A model generated the notes under the pieces. The model saw only the letters and a program-made list of their open reading frames with translations, searched no databases and was not told the origin of the DNA. DNA of 34,847 bases from an uncultured Ignavibacteriota bacterium (lineage in GTDB: Bacteria; Bacteroidota; Ignavibacteria; UBA10030; UBA8401): positions 1 through 34,847 of the forward strand of contig CAJBTU010000036.1 in NCBI GenBank assembly GCA_903958625.1, given 5' to 3'. Numbering within the stretch: the first letter of the stretch is position 1; each line of letters starts with the position of its first letter. The position numbers and the translations under genes were made by a program. Positions 9,432 through 18,188 of this stretch are shown here, one piece after another.

Positions 9432-11597
9432 TTATTTGAGTACTACCATTCGTTTGGTTGAGACAAACGTTCCGGCTGTGAGTGTATAAAAATAGATACC
9501 GCTTGGTACCTGTTGTGAAAAAATTGAAAATGGCACTCGATATGTACCGGCAGTCTGATATTGATCGACAAGAGAAGCGATCTCTCTTCCAAGCACATCG
9601 TATATCCGTAATGAAACGTGAAGATTCGAACCAATAGAATAGATAATGACCGACTCCGGATTGAACGGATTGGGAAAATTCTGCTGTAGTGAAAATCCGT
9701 CCGGCACACGTGTCTGGGTAGACCCAACACCTACGGCAACCAGCTGTTTCACCGAAACATTATCGATCGTAACATCAATATCGGATAGACCGCAGTTTAA
9801 AACGACACGGGCGTTATAATCCGTAGCATCCTGCATTGTAAAATCAAAAGAAAAATGTTTCAGCAACGTTGTTAACGCAGTCGTACTTGTTTTACTATAA
9901 TTAGTATTCGGCGAGGCAATCTTTTCAATCTTCGGTTCGATGGTACGGCTGCCCGCCGCATAGGCATCGAACTCAAGCCGGTATTTCAGTCCATTGATCA
10001 GCGGAATGCCTTCCTGTTTCAGTTGAACGTGCCACATCTGAGTTCCTCCGTTACCGATCTGCGCCAAAAATTCTCCCGCACCCGTCACAAACGGCGTTCC
10101 TGTTGCCGGCGAAGTGATAATATATTTCCATTGCTGCGTTCCGTTAGAGAAACCGCCATTTAAAACAAGACTTTCTCCGGGAGCAAAGAATTTGATGAGT
10201 GCATTTTCTTCGTTCGAAAAAGGACTTTCAATCCCCGCATTGTCTTTTGACGTAACGCGGAAATAGTAGCGTTTGCCGTTCATAAATCCCGTAAGATCAA
10301 CGGCACCCAGCGATGTCGTATCGATCAAACGGACCGGATTTGGTAGGGTATCGGCGTAGATCTGGAACGTATGTTTTAGCGCTTGATCAAATTTGTTGAT
10401 CAGCAGTGTGATCTTGTCTGTTCCTGCTTCAAGAATCAACACAGGAGCTTTTGCCTTCCCTTGCCATGGAAAACGGAACACCCTGTAACTGTGGGCATAA
10501 CTGACGAATCCCAATTCCATCGCTTTTGTGCCGGCTGGGGTTACTTCGGTCAGTTTCGGCAAAGAACCATCGGCCCAATCGATCAGCGTATTACCATTCG
10601 GCAGACGCTGAACGTTTCCCATCCACCACGTGTAGCGATCCGGAGTGTGGCGGTACTGCCAGACCAGCGTTGCTGTTTTTAATGTGGTGTCGAGTTTATA
10701 TTCTACGGCACGGGAGATTGCCGGCGAATGGAAATTCCCGTTGTCCATCATTGTATAATTGCCGTTTGGCAGCGCGCGAATATCATGCTGATATGAAGAA
10801 CCGTTGAACGGATCGTTCACATAGGTGAATTGATTGTTCTTTCCTCCAAGACGCCACATGGTTTTTCCCGTTTTACGGTTGATCTTCATGATCTCCGAAA
10901 GATGCCGGAACGAAACAACAATGTTACTGTCATTATCAACCGAAATGGCATTCGTGTGAATATAGTCGATCGTCTGCGCCGTAAGATTCTCATGCACGGC
11001 ATCGGTGATGTTCAGATTGTCCCAACATTTCCATTCGAACACAACCTTTCCGCTCGGATCGATCTCCTGAATGTTGTTTCCGATCACTGTTGCATTAGTT
11101 TTTCCGCCGCTCACCAGTTTGCTCATGTCAATAGTTTTATTTTCGAGCGCGATCAGCAGAACATTCCCGTTAGGAAGAATTTGCAGTTCATGTTCATCGG
11201 TTCCGTATCCGTTCTTCGCGGTGATCTCGCGTGTCACCGTATACGATGAATCCATCTCGTAGAAACGGTAATACGGATCGGCAAGCCGGTAGGAGAGCAA
11301 ACCGTTCGCCTGCAGTTTAAAGTCGCGGGCGTACGCAGGCATCTTCCGGTAAAAAATCGGTGATCCGTTATTATCAAGGATGGCAATGTACGGTGTTCCG
11401 CCCCAGTTGTTGATGAAGATATATCCCGTATCGGGATTGTTCTTCACCGTAATGCTTACGTGCGGATAATCTGACGGAACAGAAACACCATTGGGAAAAA
11501 CAAACGAAGATGTTGACGGTTTTATAGTGATCGATTGTGCATTAAGGATCGAACACGGTATTGTGACTAAGAGTATTAACAGCAGTAATTTTTTCAT
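9432..11597 (-). CDS. T9SS-exported arylsulfotransferase (ASST)-family propeller protein, short form with FnIII and CBM-like modules
   Basis: A 721-residue paralogue of the next gene downstream. The signal peptide is residues 1-21 (ends LNAQ). The propeller covers about 45-380 with 'LPNGN' blade repeats. His136, His214 (DYIHTNA), Arg231 (VVSFRH) and His271 (YQHD) keep the order and near-equal spacing seen in the long form and expected for AssT-type catalysis. A FnIII-like domain follows (about 385-470), then a CBM4/9-like sandwich (about 476-618, starting LVLNGGFSNGTQQW and ending VTIDNVSVKQ), then a T9SS domain (NFPNPFNPES at 640, ending MVVLK). It lacks the N-terminal Ig domain of the long form. 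The Shine-Dalgarno is weak. A 154-base gap separates it from the GH5 upstream, so it may have its own promoter. Its substrate is unknown. Confidence 0.83.
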   Translation of the reverse strand: MKKLLLLILLVTIPCSILNAQSITIKPSTSSFVFPNGVSVPSDYPHVSITVKNNPDTGYIFINNWGGTPYIAILDNNGSPIFYRKMPAYARDFKLQANGLLSYRLADPYYRFYEMDSSYTVTREITAKNGYGTDEHELQILPNGNVLLIALENKTIDMSKLVSGGKTNATVIGNNIQEIDPSGKVVFEWKCWDNLNITDAVHENLTAQTIDYIHTNAISVDNDSNIVVSFRHLSEIMKINRKTGKTMWRLGGKNNQFTYVNDPFNGSSYQHDIRALPNGNYTMMDNGNFHSPAISRAVEYKLDTTLKTATLVWQYRHTPDRYTWWMGNVQRLPNGNTLIDWADGSLPKLTEVTPAGTKAMELGFVSYAHSYRVFRFPWQGKAKAPVLILEAGTDKITLLINKFDQALKHTFQIYADTLPNPVRLIDTTSLGAVDLTGFMNGKRYYFRVTSKDNAGIESPFSNEENALIKFFAPGESLVLNGGFSNGTQQWKYIITSPATGTPFVTGAGEFLAQIGNGGTQMWHVQLKQEGIPLINGLKYRLEFDAYAAGSRTIEPKIEKIASPNTNYSKTSTTALTTLLKHFSFDFTMQDATDYNARVVLNCGLSDIDVTIDNVSVKQLVAVGVGSTQTRVPDGFSLQQNFPNPFNPESVIIYSIGSNLHVSLRIYDVLGREIASLVDQYQTAGTYRVPFSIFSQQVPSGIYFYTLTAGTFVSTKRMVVLK

Positions 11598-11751
11598 TAA
11601 ATTTTTCAGTCATCAGTCTATGCATTGTTGCGGTGTATATCGTATAATTTCAGCCATTCTTCTACAAACCGCTGTGCGCTTTGTTTGAGCTGTTCTGTTT
11701 TTTTGTCTGCCAACCCTATATATCTATTTCGTCCGGAACTTTCTGCTTCAT
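11598..11751 (-). other. 154-base gap between GH5 and ASST-like gene; cryptic protein-like open frame
   Basis: No recognised element. On the minus strand one frame is open across most of the gap and ends in TAG at 11618-11620. From a possible TTG at 11713 it would encode 31 residues, rich in Lys, Gln and Glu, with an amphipathic-helix look (core QSAQRFVEEWLKLYDI). There is no ATG and no convincing ribosome site. It could be a decayed gene end, a small peptide, or chance. A promoter for the ASST-like pair could also lie here. Confidence 0.3.
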
Positions 11752-12972
11752 CTATTGCTTTTTCAGCCCCAGTGCATTCATATATCCATCATTCACAGTG
11801 CACCGGCCAAACTTGCAGTTTTCCAGATAATCGGCAAATGCTTTTTGGATCACTTCCCTGGACGGTTTTGCATCACGGATATCTTTATACGTTATTCTTG
11901 GCTTGTTCGCATACGTTATGACCGAATCCCATTCCGCCGTTCTTTTTATTGAGACCATATTGCTTGCTGCATCCATTTTTTTATAGGGCCAGAAACACCA
12001 GCCGAAATTATTCTTCTCGTTCAATCTGCGCCACGAGTCGATCCACTGGTCGGTATTCTCGCCGGATTCGCCCATCCAGATCGGCACGTTATACCTCTTC
12101 ATAAAATCGGCATATTCCTGTACCATCGGCTGTGTTGTATCGCACCAGTATTTGTGGTACGTATAGACCGTTTTTTTATCGAACGGTGGGCCGAATATCT
12201 TGAAGTTTCCGTTCCATTGCGCACCGCCAAGAAAGACAATATGATTTGTATCAACCGCACGAACTGCGGCAACAATCCGTTTGTACAACGGTTCAAGTTT
12301 TTGGTTAAAGTGCGACGAATCAAAATAGGTGGCGATCGGTTCGTTCAGAAAATCATATCCAATCACGATTGGTTCGCGCGCATATCGCTGTGCGATCTCT
12401 TTCCAAAGGTCAACGGTAAGCTGCTGCGCTTCGGCACTCTCAAATAGGTACGGATAGCCGAAGCTGTCATCAATATTATCGCCGGTTTGTCCGCCGGGAG
12501 CGCAATGCATATCCAGCACAACATAGAGGTTCTCTTCTTTGCACCATTTGATCACCCGGTCCAGCATTTCAAACCCTGGTCCGGCAAATCTCGTATCGTG
12601 ATCTTCCGACACAAATAAACGATAGTTGAACGGAACGCGGACGGAGTTCAATCCGCTCTTTTTAATGAACGCGATATCCTCTTTGGTAATGTAATTGTCG
12701 CGGTACTGTTTCCAGAATTTTTTCGTATCTTCCGGTCCCAGCAACTGGTTAAAAGCTTCATTGATTCGCTGCGGAGAATTCGTGTTGGTGAATTTGAACA
12801 TATATCCTTCCGGCACCAGCCAGTTACCAAGATTGATACCGCGTAACATGATCGGTTTTCCGTCCGGGGTGACTATGCTGCTGCCACGCGTTGAAACAAA
12901 CGAAGTTTGCTGGGCAAAAGAAACCGATGTGACAATAAGAAAAAGAGCGATGCTGAAGAAAGAAGTTTTCAT
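11752..12972 (-). CDS. Secreted GH5 beta-glucanase/glucosidase (single domain)
   Basis: A 406-residue protein with a signal peptide (residues 1-20, ends SVSFAQ) and a complete GH5 barrel: LRGINLGNWLVPEGY at 43, SVRVPFNY at 110, DMHCAPGGQ at 154, acid/base Glu211 in DFLNEP, HKYW at 273, and nucleophile Glu302 in IWMGESGEN. No sorting domain or lipobox is present, so it is probably periplasmic. That contrasts with its longer paralogue at 1-1642. GH5 enzymes with this LGNWLVPEGY pattern include exo-acting beta-1,3- and beta-1,6-glucanases. Substrate assignment is inference. Its ATG shares one base with the stop of the GH16 gene upstream (TAATG), which implies coupled translation and a joint role in beta-glucan digestion. 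Confidence 0.9.
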   Translation of the reverse strand: MKTSFFSIALFLIVTSVSFAQQTSFVSTRGSSIVTPDGKPIMLRGINLGNWLVPEGYMFKFTNTNSPQRINEAFNQLLGPEDTKKFWKQYRDNYITKEDIAFIKKSGLNSVRVPFNYRLFVSEDHDTRFAGPGFEMLDRVIKWCKEENLYVVLDMHCAPGGQTGDNIDDSFGYPYLFESAEAQQLTVDLWKEIAQRYAREPIVIGYDFLNEPIATYFDSSHFNQKLEPLYKRIVAAVRAVDTNHIVFLGGAQWNGNFKIFGPPFDKKTVYTYHKYWCDTTQPMVQEYADFMKRYNVPIWMGESGENTDQWIDSWRRLNEKNNFGWCFWPYKKMDAASNMVSIKRTAEWDSVITYANKPRITYKDIRDAKPSREVIQKAFADYLENCKFGRCTVNDGYMNALGLKKQ

Positions 12973-13805
12973 TAGTTTGCCTTTTTATACACTCTCACAT
13001 AATCAACATACATCCGCTGCGGAAATGTTGTGAACGCGTCCGGACTTCCGGGCCAATTTCCTCCTACGGCCACATTCAGAAGCATGTGGAACCGCCGGTC
13101 GAACGGCGACATCATATACGTCATATAATATTGAATACCATCAACATACCATGTGAAGCTGGTCGAATCCCAGACAACGGAGAACGTATGATAGCTGCCG
13201 GCAAACGTGCCTTGAGACAAAGAATACGATCCCCCTTTTTGTAAATGATGCTGAACGTCGGAACCGTAATGGATCGTTCCGTACACTTTGCTTGTTTCGT
13301 GTCCGAGCAGTTCCATGATGTCAATCTCACCGCTGGTCGGCCATCCGCCGTATTCCCAATCCGAAGGAAGCATCCAGATGGCGGGCCAGATTCCCTGACC
13401 GTAAGGAAGTTTTGCGCGGATATCAAATCGTCCGTACAGCCAGTCCCCTTTGAACAGGGTCCTCATGCGTGCGGATGTGTACGATTTTCCGGAATACGTT
13501 TCTTTGTTGGCTTGAATAACAAGCTTACCGCTGTCGATAAATGAATTTTCGGGACGTGACGTATAATACTGAAGTTCATTGTTCCCTCCGCCGTTCCCAT
13601 TCACTTCATATCCCCATTTTTTCAGATCAACCGCAGTACCGCTGAATTCGTCGTTCCACACCAGCGTCCAACCGGGCACGACAGGAACAGAGTCCTGCAC
13701 AACTACCGGATCAACAATTTTTGACTGTTCGCCAGTTTTACATCCGGCAGTCTGGAATCCAAAGACAAGGATAAATGCGGCTGAGATAACGGCAATGATT
13801 TTCAT
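12972..13805 (-). CDS. GH16 beta-glucanase lipoprotein (laminarinase-type active site)
   Basis: I prefer the ATG at 13805 because the lipoprotein signal (MKIIAVISAAF, then TAGC) starts there and GAAGAAA precedes it. An ATG at 13823 would add six residues. Mature Cys is residue 22 from the chosen start. The GH16 jelly roll fills the rest: LVWNDEFSGTAVDLKKW, NELQYYTSR, GRFDIRAKLP, and the catalytic GEIDIMELLG with nucleophile Glu160 and acid/base Glu165, ending in MYVDYVRVYKK. The extra Met between Asp and the second Glu is the beta-bulge form typical of laminarinases and related GH16 groups, not of lichenases. It is probably anchored in the outer membrane facing the periplasm or surface. A hairpin lies just upstream, between this gene and the sugar transporter. 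Confidence 0.93.
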   Translation of the reverse strand: MKIIAVISAAFILVFGFQTAGCKTGEQSKIVDPVVVQDSVPVVPGWTLVWNDEFSGTAVDLKKWGYEVNGNGGGNNELQYYTSRPENSFIDSGKLVIQANKETYSGKSYTSARMRTLFKGDWLYGRFDIRAKLPYGQGIWPAIWMLPSDWEYGGWPTSGEIDIMELLGHETSKVYGTIHYGSDVQHHLQKGGSYSLSQGTFAGSYHTFSVVWDSTSFTWYVDGIQYYMTYMMSPFDRRFHMLLNVAVGGNWPGSPDAFTTFPQRMYVDYVRVYKKAN

Positions 13806-13849
13806 AAAATTTTCTTCGTACATTTATTGTGCACCGAGATTGTTGTTTG

Positions 13850-13879
13850 AAAGAGGATGGATGTCATTCCATCCTCTTT
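13850..13879 (-). terminator. 12-bp perfect hairpin after the MFS gene (terminator or attenuator)
   Basis: AAAGAGGATGGA (13850-13861) and TCCATCCTCTTT (13868-13879) are exact reverse complements with a six-base loop. With one bulge at 13880 the stem extends by four more pairs. It begins about 20 bases after the transporter stop and ends about 45 bases before the next start, leaving little room for a new promoter. The run after the stem on the minus strand (CAAACAACAA) is not U-rich, so partial termination or mRNA 3'-end protection is as likely as full termination. Confidence 0.6.
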
Positions 13880-13899
13880 TCAAAACATTGATGCGGCGA

Positions 13900-15183
13900 T
13901 TACGCGTGGCGTGAACCGATGAATCCGTAAAACACGATATAGAGGTAACAGATTGCGGGAAGAATGAATGCTGTATGAATACCGATCGCATCTGCCATTG
14001 CACCCTGAGCAAGCGGAATAATTGCCCCGCCGACAATCGCCATGATTAATACGCTTGAACCCTGACTTGTTAATTTGCCGAGTCCGTCAATTCCCAAAGT
14101 AAAGATCGTCGGGAACATGATCGAGTTGAACAACCCGACGGACAGGATCGTCCACATTGCTACATGACCCGTAGTAAACACTGTCGTAAAGACCAATGCA
14201 CAGGAAACCAATGCAAATATACCAAGTAATTTGCCCGCATTCACTTTTTGCAGCAGTGCCGAACCGACAAATCTGCCGATCATCGCACCGCCCCAGTAAT
14301 ACGATACAAATCCGGCAGCGGCAGCTTCTTTTAATCCGGCGATATCGGGTTGTCCCAAGAAATTCACAAGGAAACTGCCGATGGAAACCTCTGCGCCGAC
14401 ATACACAAAGATACCGACAGCACCAAGAACAAGATGACGGTGTTTTAGCGCATCGGTCAATTTCCCGGCCTTAGCATGATGATCTTCCACGGAAGCAATA
14501 ACGGGAAGTTTAAACTTTGCCATCGCAAAAGCCAGGATCACAAGCGAGATGCCCAGAGCGACATACGGAATCTGAACCGATGATGCTTCCAGAAGTTTGT
14601 ACGCCTGCAGTTTTTCCGGAGGAAGAGCGCGCATATCCTCCAGGCTCAGCATGGTGGTTGTTAAGATGAACAATCCGCCGAAGTACGGCGCAATGGTTGT
14701 GCCGAGCGAATTGAACGCCTGCGTCAAATTCAAACGGCTCGATGCCGTGTCGGATCTTCCAAGCACGGCCACGTATGGATTTGCCGCAACCTGAAGAAGC
14801 GTGATTCCCGATGCCAGAACGAACAATGCCGCGAGAAAGAGCGGATAGGAGGTAAAACTTGCCGCCGGATAGAAAAGGAATGTTCCGGCACCTGCTGTGA
14901 GAAGTCCGATGACGATTCCTTTATGATAGCCGAAAATATTGATGATCTTGCCTGAAGGGATCGACATGAGAAAATAGGCGGTAAAGAATGTGAACTGGAC
15001 GAGCATCACCTGAGTATAATTGAGATCGAAGACTGCCTTCAAGTGCGGAACTAGTATATCGTTCAAGCATGTGAGGAATCCCCACATAAAAAAGAGCATG
15101 GTCACAACGGCAAGAGGAACTTTGTAGTTGCCCCCTTGTGACGGATCGATGTGTGTCTGTGTTGTTGTTGGTATGAATGCCAT
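13900..15183 (-). CDS. MFS sugar permease, FucP/GluP (glucose/galactose) family
   Basis: A 427-residue integral inner-membrane protein with about twelve hydrophobic segments. The first runs from residue 24 (VVTMLFFMWGFLTCLNDILVPHLK), and this 'FFMWGF..CLND' stretch is a hallmark of the FucP/GluP branch of the major facilitator superfamily. 'LLQVAANPYVAVLG' near residue 130 is another. These proteins are proton or sodium symporters for fucose, glucose, galactose or related sugars. Here glucose released from beta-glucans by the neighbouring GH3, GH16 and GH5 enzymes is the natural guess. AAAGGA is placed six bases before the ATG. It lies 65 bases after the GH16 lipoprotein gene and is followed by the 13850-13879 hairpin. 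Confidence 0.92.
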   Translation of the reverse strand: MAFIPTTTQTHIDPSQGGNYKVPLAVVTMLFFMWGFLTCLNDILVPHLKAVFDLNYTQVMLVQFTFFTAYFLMSIPSGKIINIFGYHKGIVIGLLTAGAGTFLFYPAASFTSYPLFLAALFVLASGITLLQVAANPYVAVLGRSDTASSRLNLTQAFNSLGTTIAPYFGGLFILTTTMLSLEDMRALPPEKLQAYKLLEASSVQIPYVALGISLVILAFAMAKFKLPVIASVEDHHAKAGKLTDALKHRHLVLGAVGIFVYVGAEVSIGSFLVNFLGQPDIAGLKEAAAAGFVSYYWGGAMIGRFVGSALLQKVNAGKLLGIFALVSCALVFTTVFTTGHVAMWTILSVGLFNSIMFPTIFTLGIDGLGKLTSQGSSVLIMAIVGGAIIPLAQGAMADAIGIHTAFILPAICYLYIVFYGFIGSRHA

Positions 15184-15248
15184 AGGATTCCTTTATTGAG
15201 ATGATTACGCGTTGTGCTTTCAGTGTTGTTGATTTTTTAAATTTTTCT

Positions 15249-16319
15249 TCATCCGGTTTTTTTATATACTCTTACCCAGTCCACATATACCGAACACGGG
15301 AAAATTGCTTCAGGAACGATCGCCCCGCCGTATGTTTTGTTGTCGTTCCCTCCAACGCCCGCACTGAGAATTGCAAAGAAGGAATGTTCGAACGGATGCC
15401 ATTCGGCAAAATGATTGGAATACTCTGACAATAGTCTTCTCTTTCCGTTTATTGTCCTAACCCCGTCCTCATCTTGTCCGTCACCTATACCGCCGTCAAA
15501 CGCATCTCCGTCGGTGAAATAATGCACATGGTACGTAGTACCGTCAACAGCAAATTCAATTCTATTGCTGAACCATTCTATTCCATAAATATGAAACGCG
15601 CTGCTCCCTGCTGTCGTATCGCCTGCCTTCGGCGGATATCCTCCATAGGAGGGGGAAGAAAGCGGGACATCGTGCGTACCGTACGAATAATAAGCGCCTT
15701 TGTGACCGTGGTTCCAATCGGCATATTCATTGTTGAGCCATGACCATGCGTAATGCACGCTCCCTAAATTATGATACGGGATGGAACCGACGTATTCCAT
15801 AATATCGATCTCACCCCCCTGCGGCCACATAATGTAGTTTTGATCAGCCGGTTTCTCTGCCGGCATCATCCAGAACGCAAATCCTTGCCCTTTATACAGC
15901 ACATCGCTTGCCTTCACCCGTGCTTCAATCCTGTTTCCTTCTCCCCACGAACCTTTCCCGCTGGTCGTGATCCTTCCGCTGGTATAATCACGGTCGATGT
16001 ATCGTTCTTTCCGAGTGATGATCGCCAGGCATCCTCCTTCGGCGGACTGTACGCCCTGAACGATGGTGACATTCTCTTTCCTATTGGTTGCCCGGTCAAG
16101 CTGACCTGTACCGAAATCACCGTTGACACCCGTTCCCGTTTCGTAGTTCCATTTTGAAAGATCGAGCGCAGTACCGTCGAATTCATCGTTCCAGACAAGC
16201 GTATAGTTCTCATAGGTAGCCGGCACCGTTGTTTTCACCGCCGGTTCCTCGACGGGATTTTTACATCCCGTCAAAAAAAATATGATCGCCGTGAGGAATA
16301 TGATCGCAGCACATTTCAC
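15249..16319 (-). CDS. GH16 beta-glucanase lipoprotein, GTG start (laminarinase-type active site)
   Basis: A 356-residue protein. The start codon is GTG, chosen because it heads a clean lipoprotein signal (MKCAAIIFLTAIIFFLTGC, Cys19). No in-frame ATG suits. The GH16 fold shows LVWNDEFDGTALDLSKW at 41, EARVKASDV at 132, and QGGEIDIMEYVGS at 167 with nucleophile Glu170 and acid/base Glu175, ending YVDWVRVYKK. An acidic insert (DGGIGDGQDEDG near 275-286) sits in a late loop and may bind a metal ion or extend the substrate cleft. It shares the beta-bulge active site of the GH16 at 12972-13805, but the two differ widely in the cleft loops, so they may prefer different linkages or chain lengths. 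It starts 10 bases after the GH3 stop, probably translated by readthrough of the same ribosomes. Confidence 0.92.
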   Translation of the reverse strand: MKCAAIIFLTAIIFFLTGCKNPVEEPAVKTTVPATYENYTLVWNDEFDGTALDLSKWNYETGTGVNGDFGTGQLDRATNRKENVTIVQGVQSAEGGCLAIITRKERYIDRDYTSGRITTSGKGSWGEGNRIEARVKASDVLYKGQGFAFWMMPAEKPADQNYIMWPQGGEIDIMEYVGSIPYHNLGSVHYAWSWLNNEYADWNHGHKGAYYSYGTHDVPLSSPSYGGYPPKAGDTTAGSSAFHIYGIEWFSNRIEFAVDGTTYHVHYFTDGDAFDGGIGDGQDEDGVRTINGKRRLLSEYSNHFAEWHPFEHSFFAILSAGVGGNDNKTYGGAIVPEAIFPCSVYVDWVRVYKKTG

Positions 16320-16329
16320 TATACTGTGC

Positions 16330-18141
16330 TTATTGAACTTTTTCTTTGTATGTCAATCCGTATCCTAACGGAAAGAGCGGATCATATTCTTTATCGCCGA
16401 CATTGATCGGCACCTGCTGCATCGTCTTCGGCCATGAATGCGGAAGTTTTCCCGAAAAATTATAATCCCCGAACAGCACATCGGCAACACCCTGACCCTC
16501 TGTTCCCGGCAGCCATGCAGCGACAAATGCGTTCGATTTTTCCAACGATGAATTGATGATCATCGGACGGCCGGAGAGCAGGATGACAACAACAGGAATT
16601 CCCTTTGCCTTCATGTTGCCAATTGCATCAAGGTCCGATTTTGACAAGCCGAGGTCATCCCTGTCACCCATCATTTCGGCGTACGGTTGTTCACCAACAA
16701 CAAGGATACCGATATCGCTGCTGTCGGCACCGCTGCCGTCTATTGAGTATGAGATCTTTGTTTCTTTGGAAACGGTGTTCTTTATTGCCTGAAGGATGGA
16801 CGTTCCACCCGAAGTAACATTTCCGCTGCTCCCCTGCCAACCGATCGTCCAGCCGCCGCACTGCATGCCGATACTGTCGGCACCTTTTCCTGCAACATGA
16901 AACTTCTTTGCATTCTTCGATAACGGTAAAACTGCGTTGTCATTCTTCAGAAGCACAAGAGATTGACGAACCGCTTCACGCGCTACTTCACGATGTTCTT
17001 TTGATCCGACCTGCGCCAATAGCTCCTTGTTCGCATAAAGATTTCCGGCAAGGTTCATGGAAAGTTTCACGGAGAGAATGCGTTTTACCGCATCGTCGAT
17101 CCTGCTCATCGGAACCTTTTTCTTTTTTACGAGATCTTTCAGCAAGGTAATGAAGTCGATATAATTATTCCTCTGGCCATGTCCGTTGGGGATCATTGCC
17201 ATATCCAATCCCGCATTGACTGACTTTTCGATGGCCGACCGGTAATTCGTATCAAGCTGATCGATCGCCGCCCAATCCGACACCAGAAATCCTTCGAACT
17301 TCAATTCTTTTTTCAACACATCGGTCAGCAGGTATTTATTACCATGCATTTTCACACCATTCCAGCTGCTGTACGAGGGCATCATGGATCGCGCACCTGC
17401 TTTGATCCCTTCAACATATCCCGGCAGATGGACGGTACGCAGCGTTGCTTCATCGACCTCGGTATTTCCCTGATCTTTCCCGTTCGTAGTTCCGCCGTCT
17501 CCCAGAAAATGTTTTACGCACGCCAATGCGGAAGCCGGATTACTCAGATCCGATCCCTGCATTCCTTTGACAAATGCTGCGCCCAATACTTTGACAATTT
17601 CCGGGTCTTCGCCGAAGCTTTCGTATGTTCGTCCCCACCGTTCGTTCCGTGAAACTGCAACACACGGCGCAAAATCCCACTGAACTCCCGTCCCTCTCAT
17701 TTCGGCCGCCGTCACCGCAGCGATCTTTTCGACGATCTGCGGATTCCGGGTGGCACCGAGAGCGATGTTATGCGGAAAGATCACGGCACCATCAACGTTA
17801 TTGTGGCCATGCACGGCATCAACGCCAAAGATCAGCGGAACCTTCAGCCGCGTCATCTGTGAAAACCGCTGAAGCGTATCATACGTCGCCGCCCATCCCT
17901 TGGGTGTGATATCAGAAATTTCTGAACTGCCGCCCCACAGGACGGAACCGAGAGAATATTTTATTATATCGTCGTAGTGATTGGTGATTGCAGTATAGTC
18001 AACCTGCGTCATTTGACCGATCTTTTCTTCCAGGGTCATTTTCTTCAACAGTGCTTGCACCTGCGCATCAATACTATTTGTTTTTGGCTGAGATAGTGCG
18101 AGCGTGAGGAAGCAGACGAAAAAAGCGAGGACGAGCTTCAT
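16330..18141 (-). CDS. GH3 beta-glucosidase / exo-beta-glucanase
   Basis: A 603-residue secreted protein. Signal peptide: residues 1-17. The N-terminal barrel carries IGQMTQVD at 41, [12 protein letters not shown] at 105, [14 protein letters not shown] at 167, KHFLGDGGT at 210 and the nucleophile Asp289 in [10 protein letters not shown]. The C-terminal alpha/beta sandwich (about 385-600) carries [13 protein letters not shown] and [11 protein letters not shown] at 493, where the acid/base Glu is expected. The two-domain size and these motifs resemble barley ExoI and bacterial ExoP-type enzymes, which remove glucose from 1,3-, 1,4- and mixed-linkage glucans. No sorting domain or lipobox is present, so it is probably periplasmic, acting on imported oligosaccharides. 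AAAGGA is seven bases before the ATG. It lies 47 bases after the permuted GH16 gene. Confidence 0.95.
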   Translation of the reverse strand: MKLVLAFFVCFLTLALSQPKTNSIDAQVQALLKKMTLEEKIGQMTQVDYTAITNHYDDIIKYSLGSVLWGGSSEISDITPKGWAATYDTLQRFSQMTRLKVPLIFGVDAVHGHNNVDGAVIFPHNIALGATRNPQIVEKIAAVTAAEMRGTGVQWDFAPCVAVSRNERWGRTYESFGEDPEIVKVLGAAFVKGMQGSDLSNPASALACVKHFLGDGGTTNGKDQGNTEVDEATLRTVHLPGYVEGIKAGARSMMPSYSSWNGVKMHGNKYLLTDVLKKELKFEGFLVSDWAAIDQLDTNYRSAIEKSVNAGLDMAMIPNGHGQRNNYIDFITLLKDLVKKKKVPMSRIDDAVKRILSVKLSMNLAGNLYANKELLAQVGSKEHREVAREAVRQSLVLLKNDNAVLPLSKNAKKFHVAGKGADSIGMQCGGWTIGWQGSSGNVTSGGTSILQAIKNTVSKETKISYSIDGSGADSSDIGILVVGEQPYAEMMGDRDDLGLSKSDLDAIGNMKAKGIPVVVILLSGRPMIINSSLEKSNAFVAAWLPGTEGQGVADVLFGDYNFSGKLPHSWPKTMQQVPINVGDKEYDPLFPLGYGLTYKEKVQ

Positions 18142-18188
18142 AGTGAAATCCTTTATGATAGATATGCGAGTGTAGTAATAATGAGTTT

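Noticed and set aside
13806-13823. Start of the GH16 lipoprotein at the ATG at 13823
   Set aside because: It would put six charged or polar residues before the lipoprotein signal and has no ribosome site. The ATG at 13805 fits better, though the longer form cannot be excluded.
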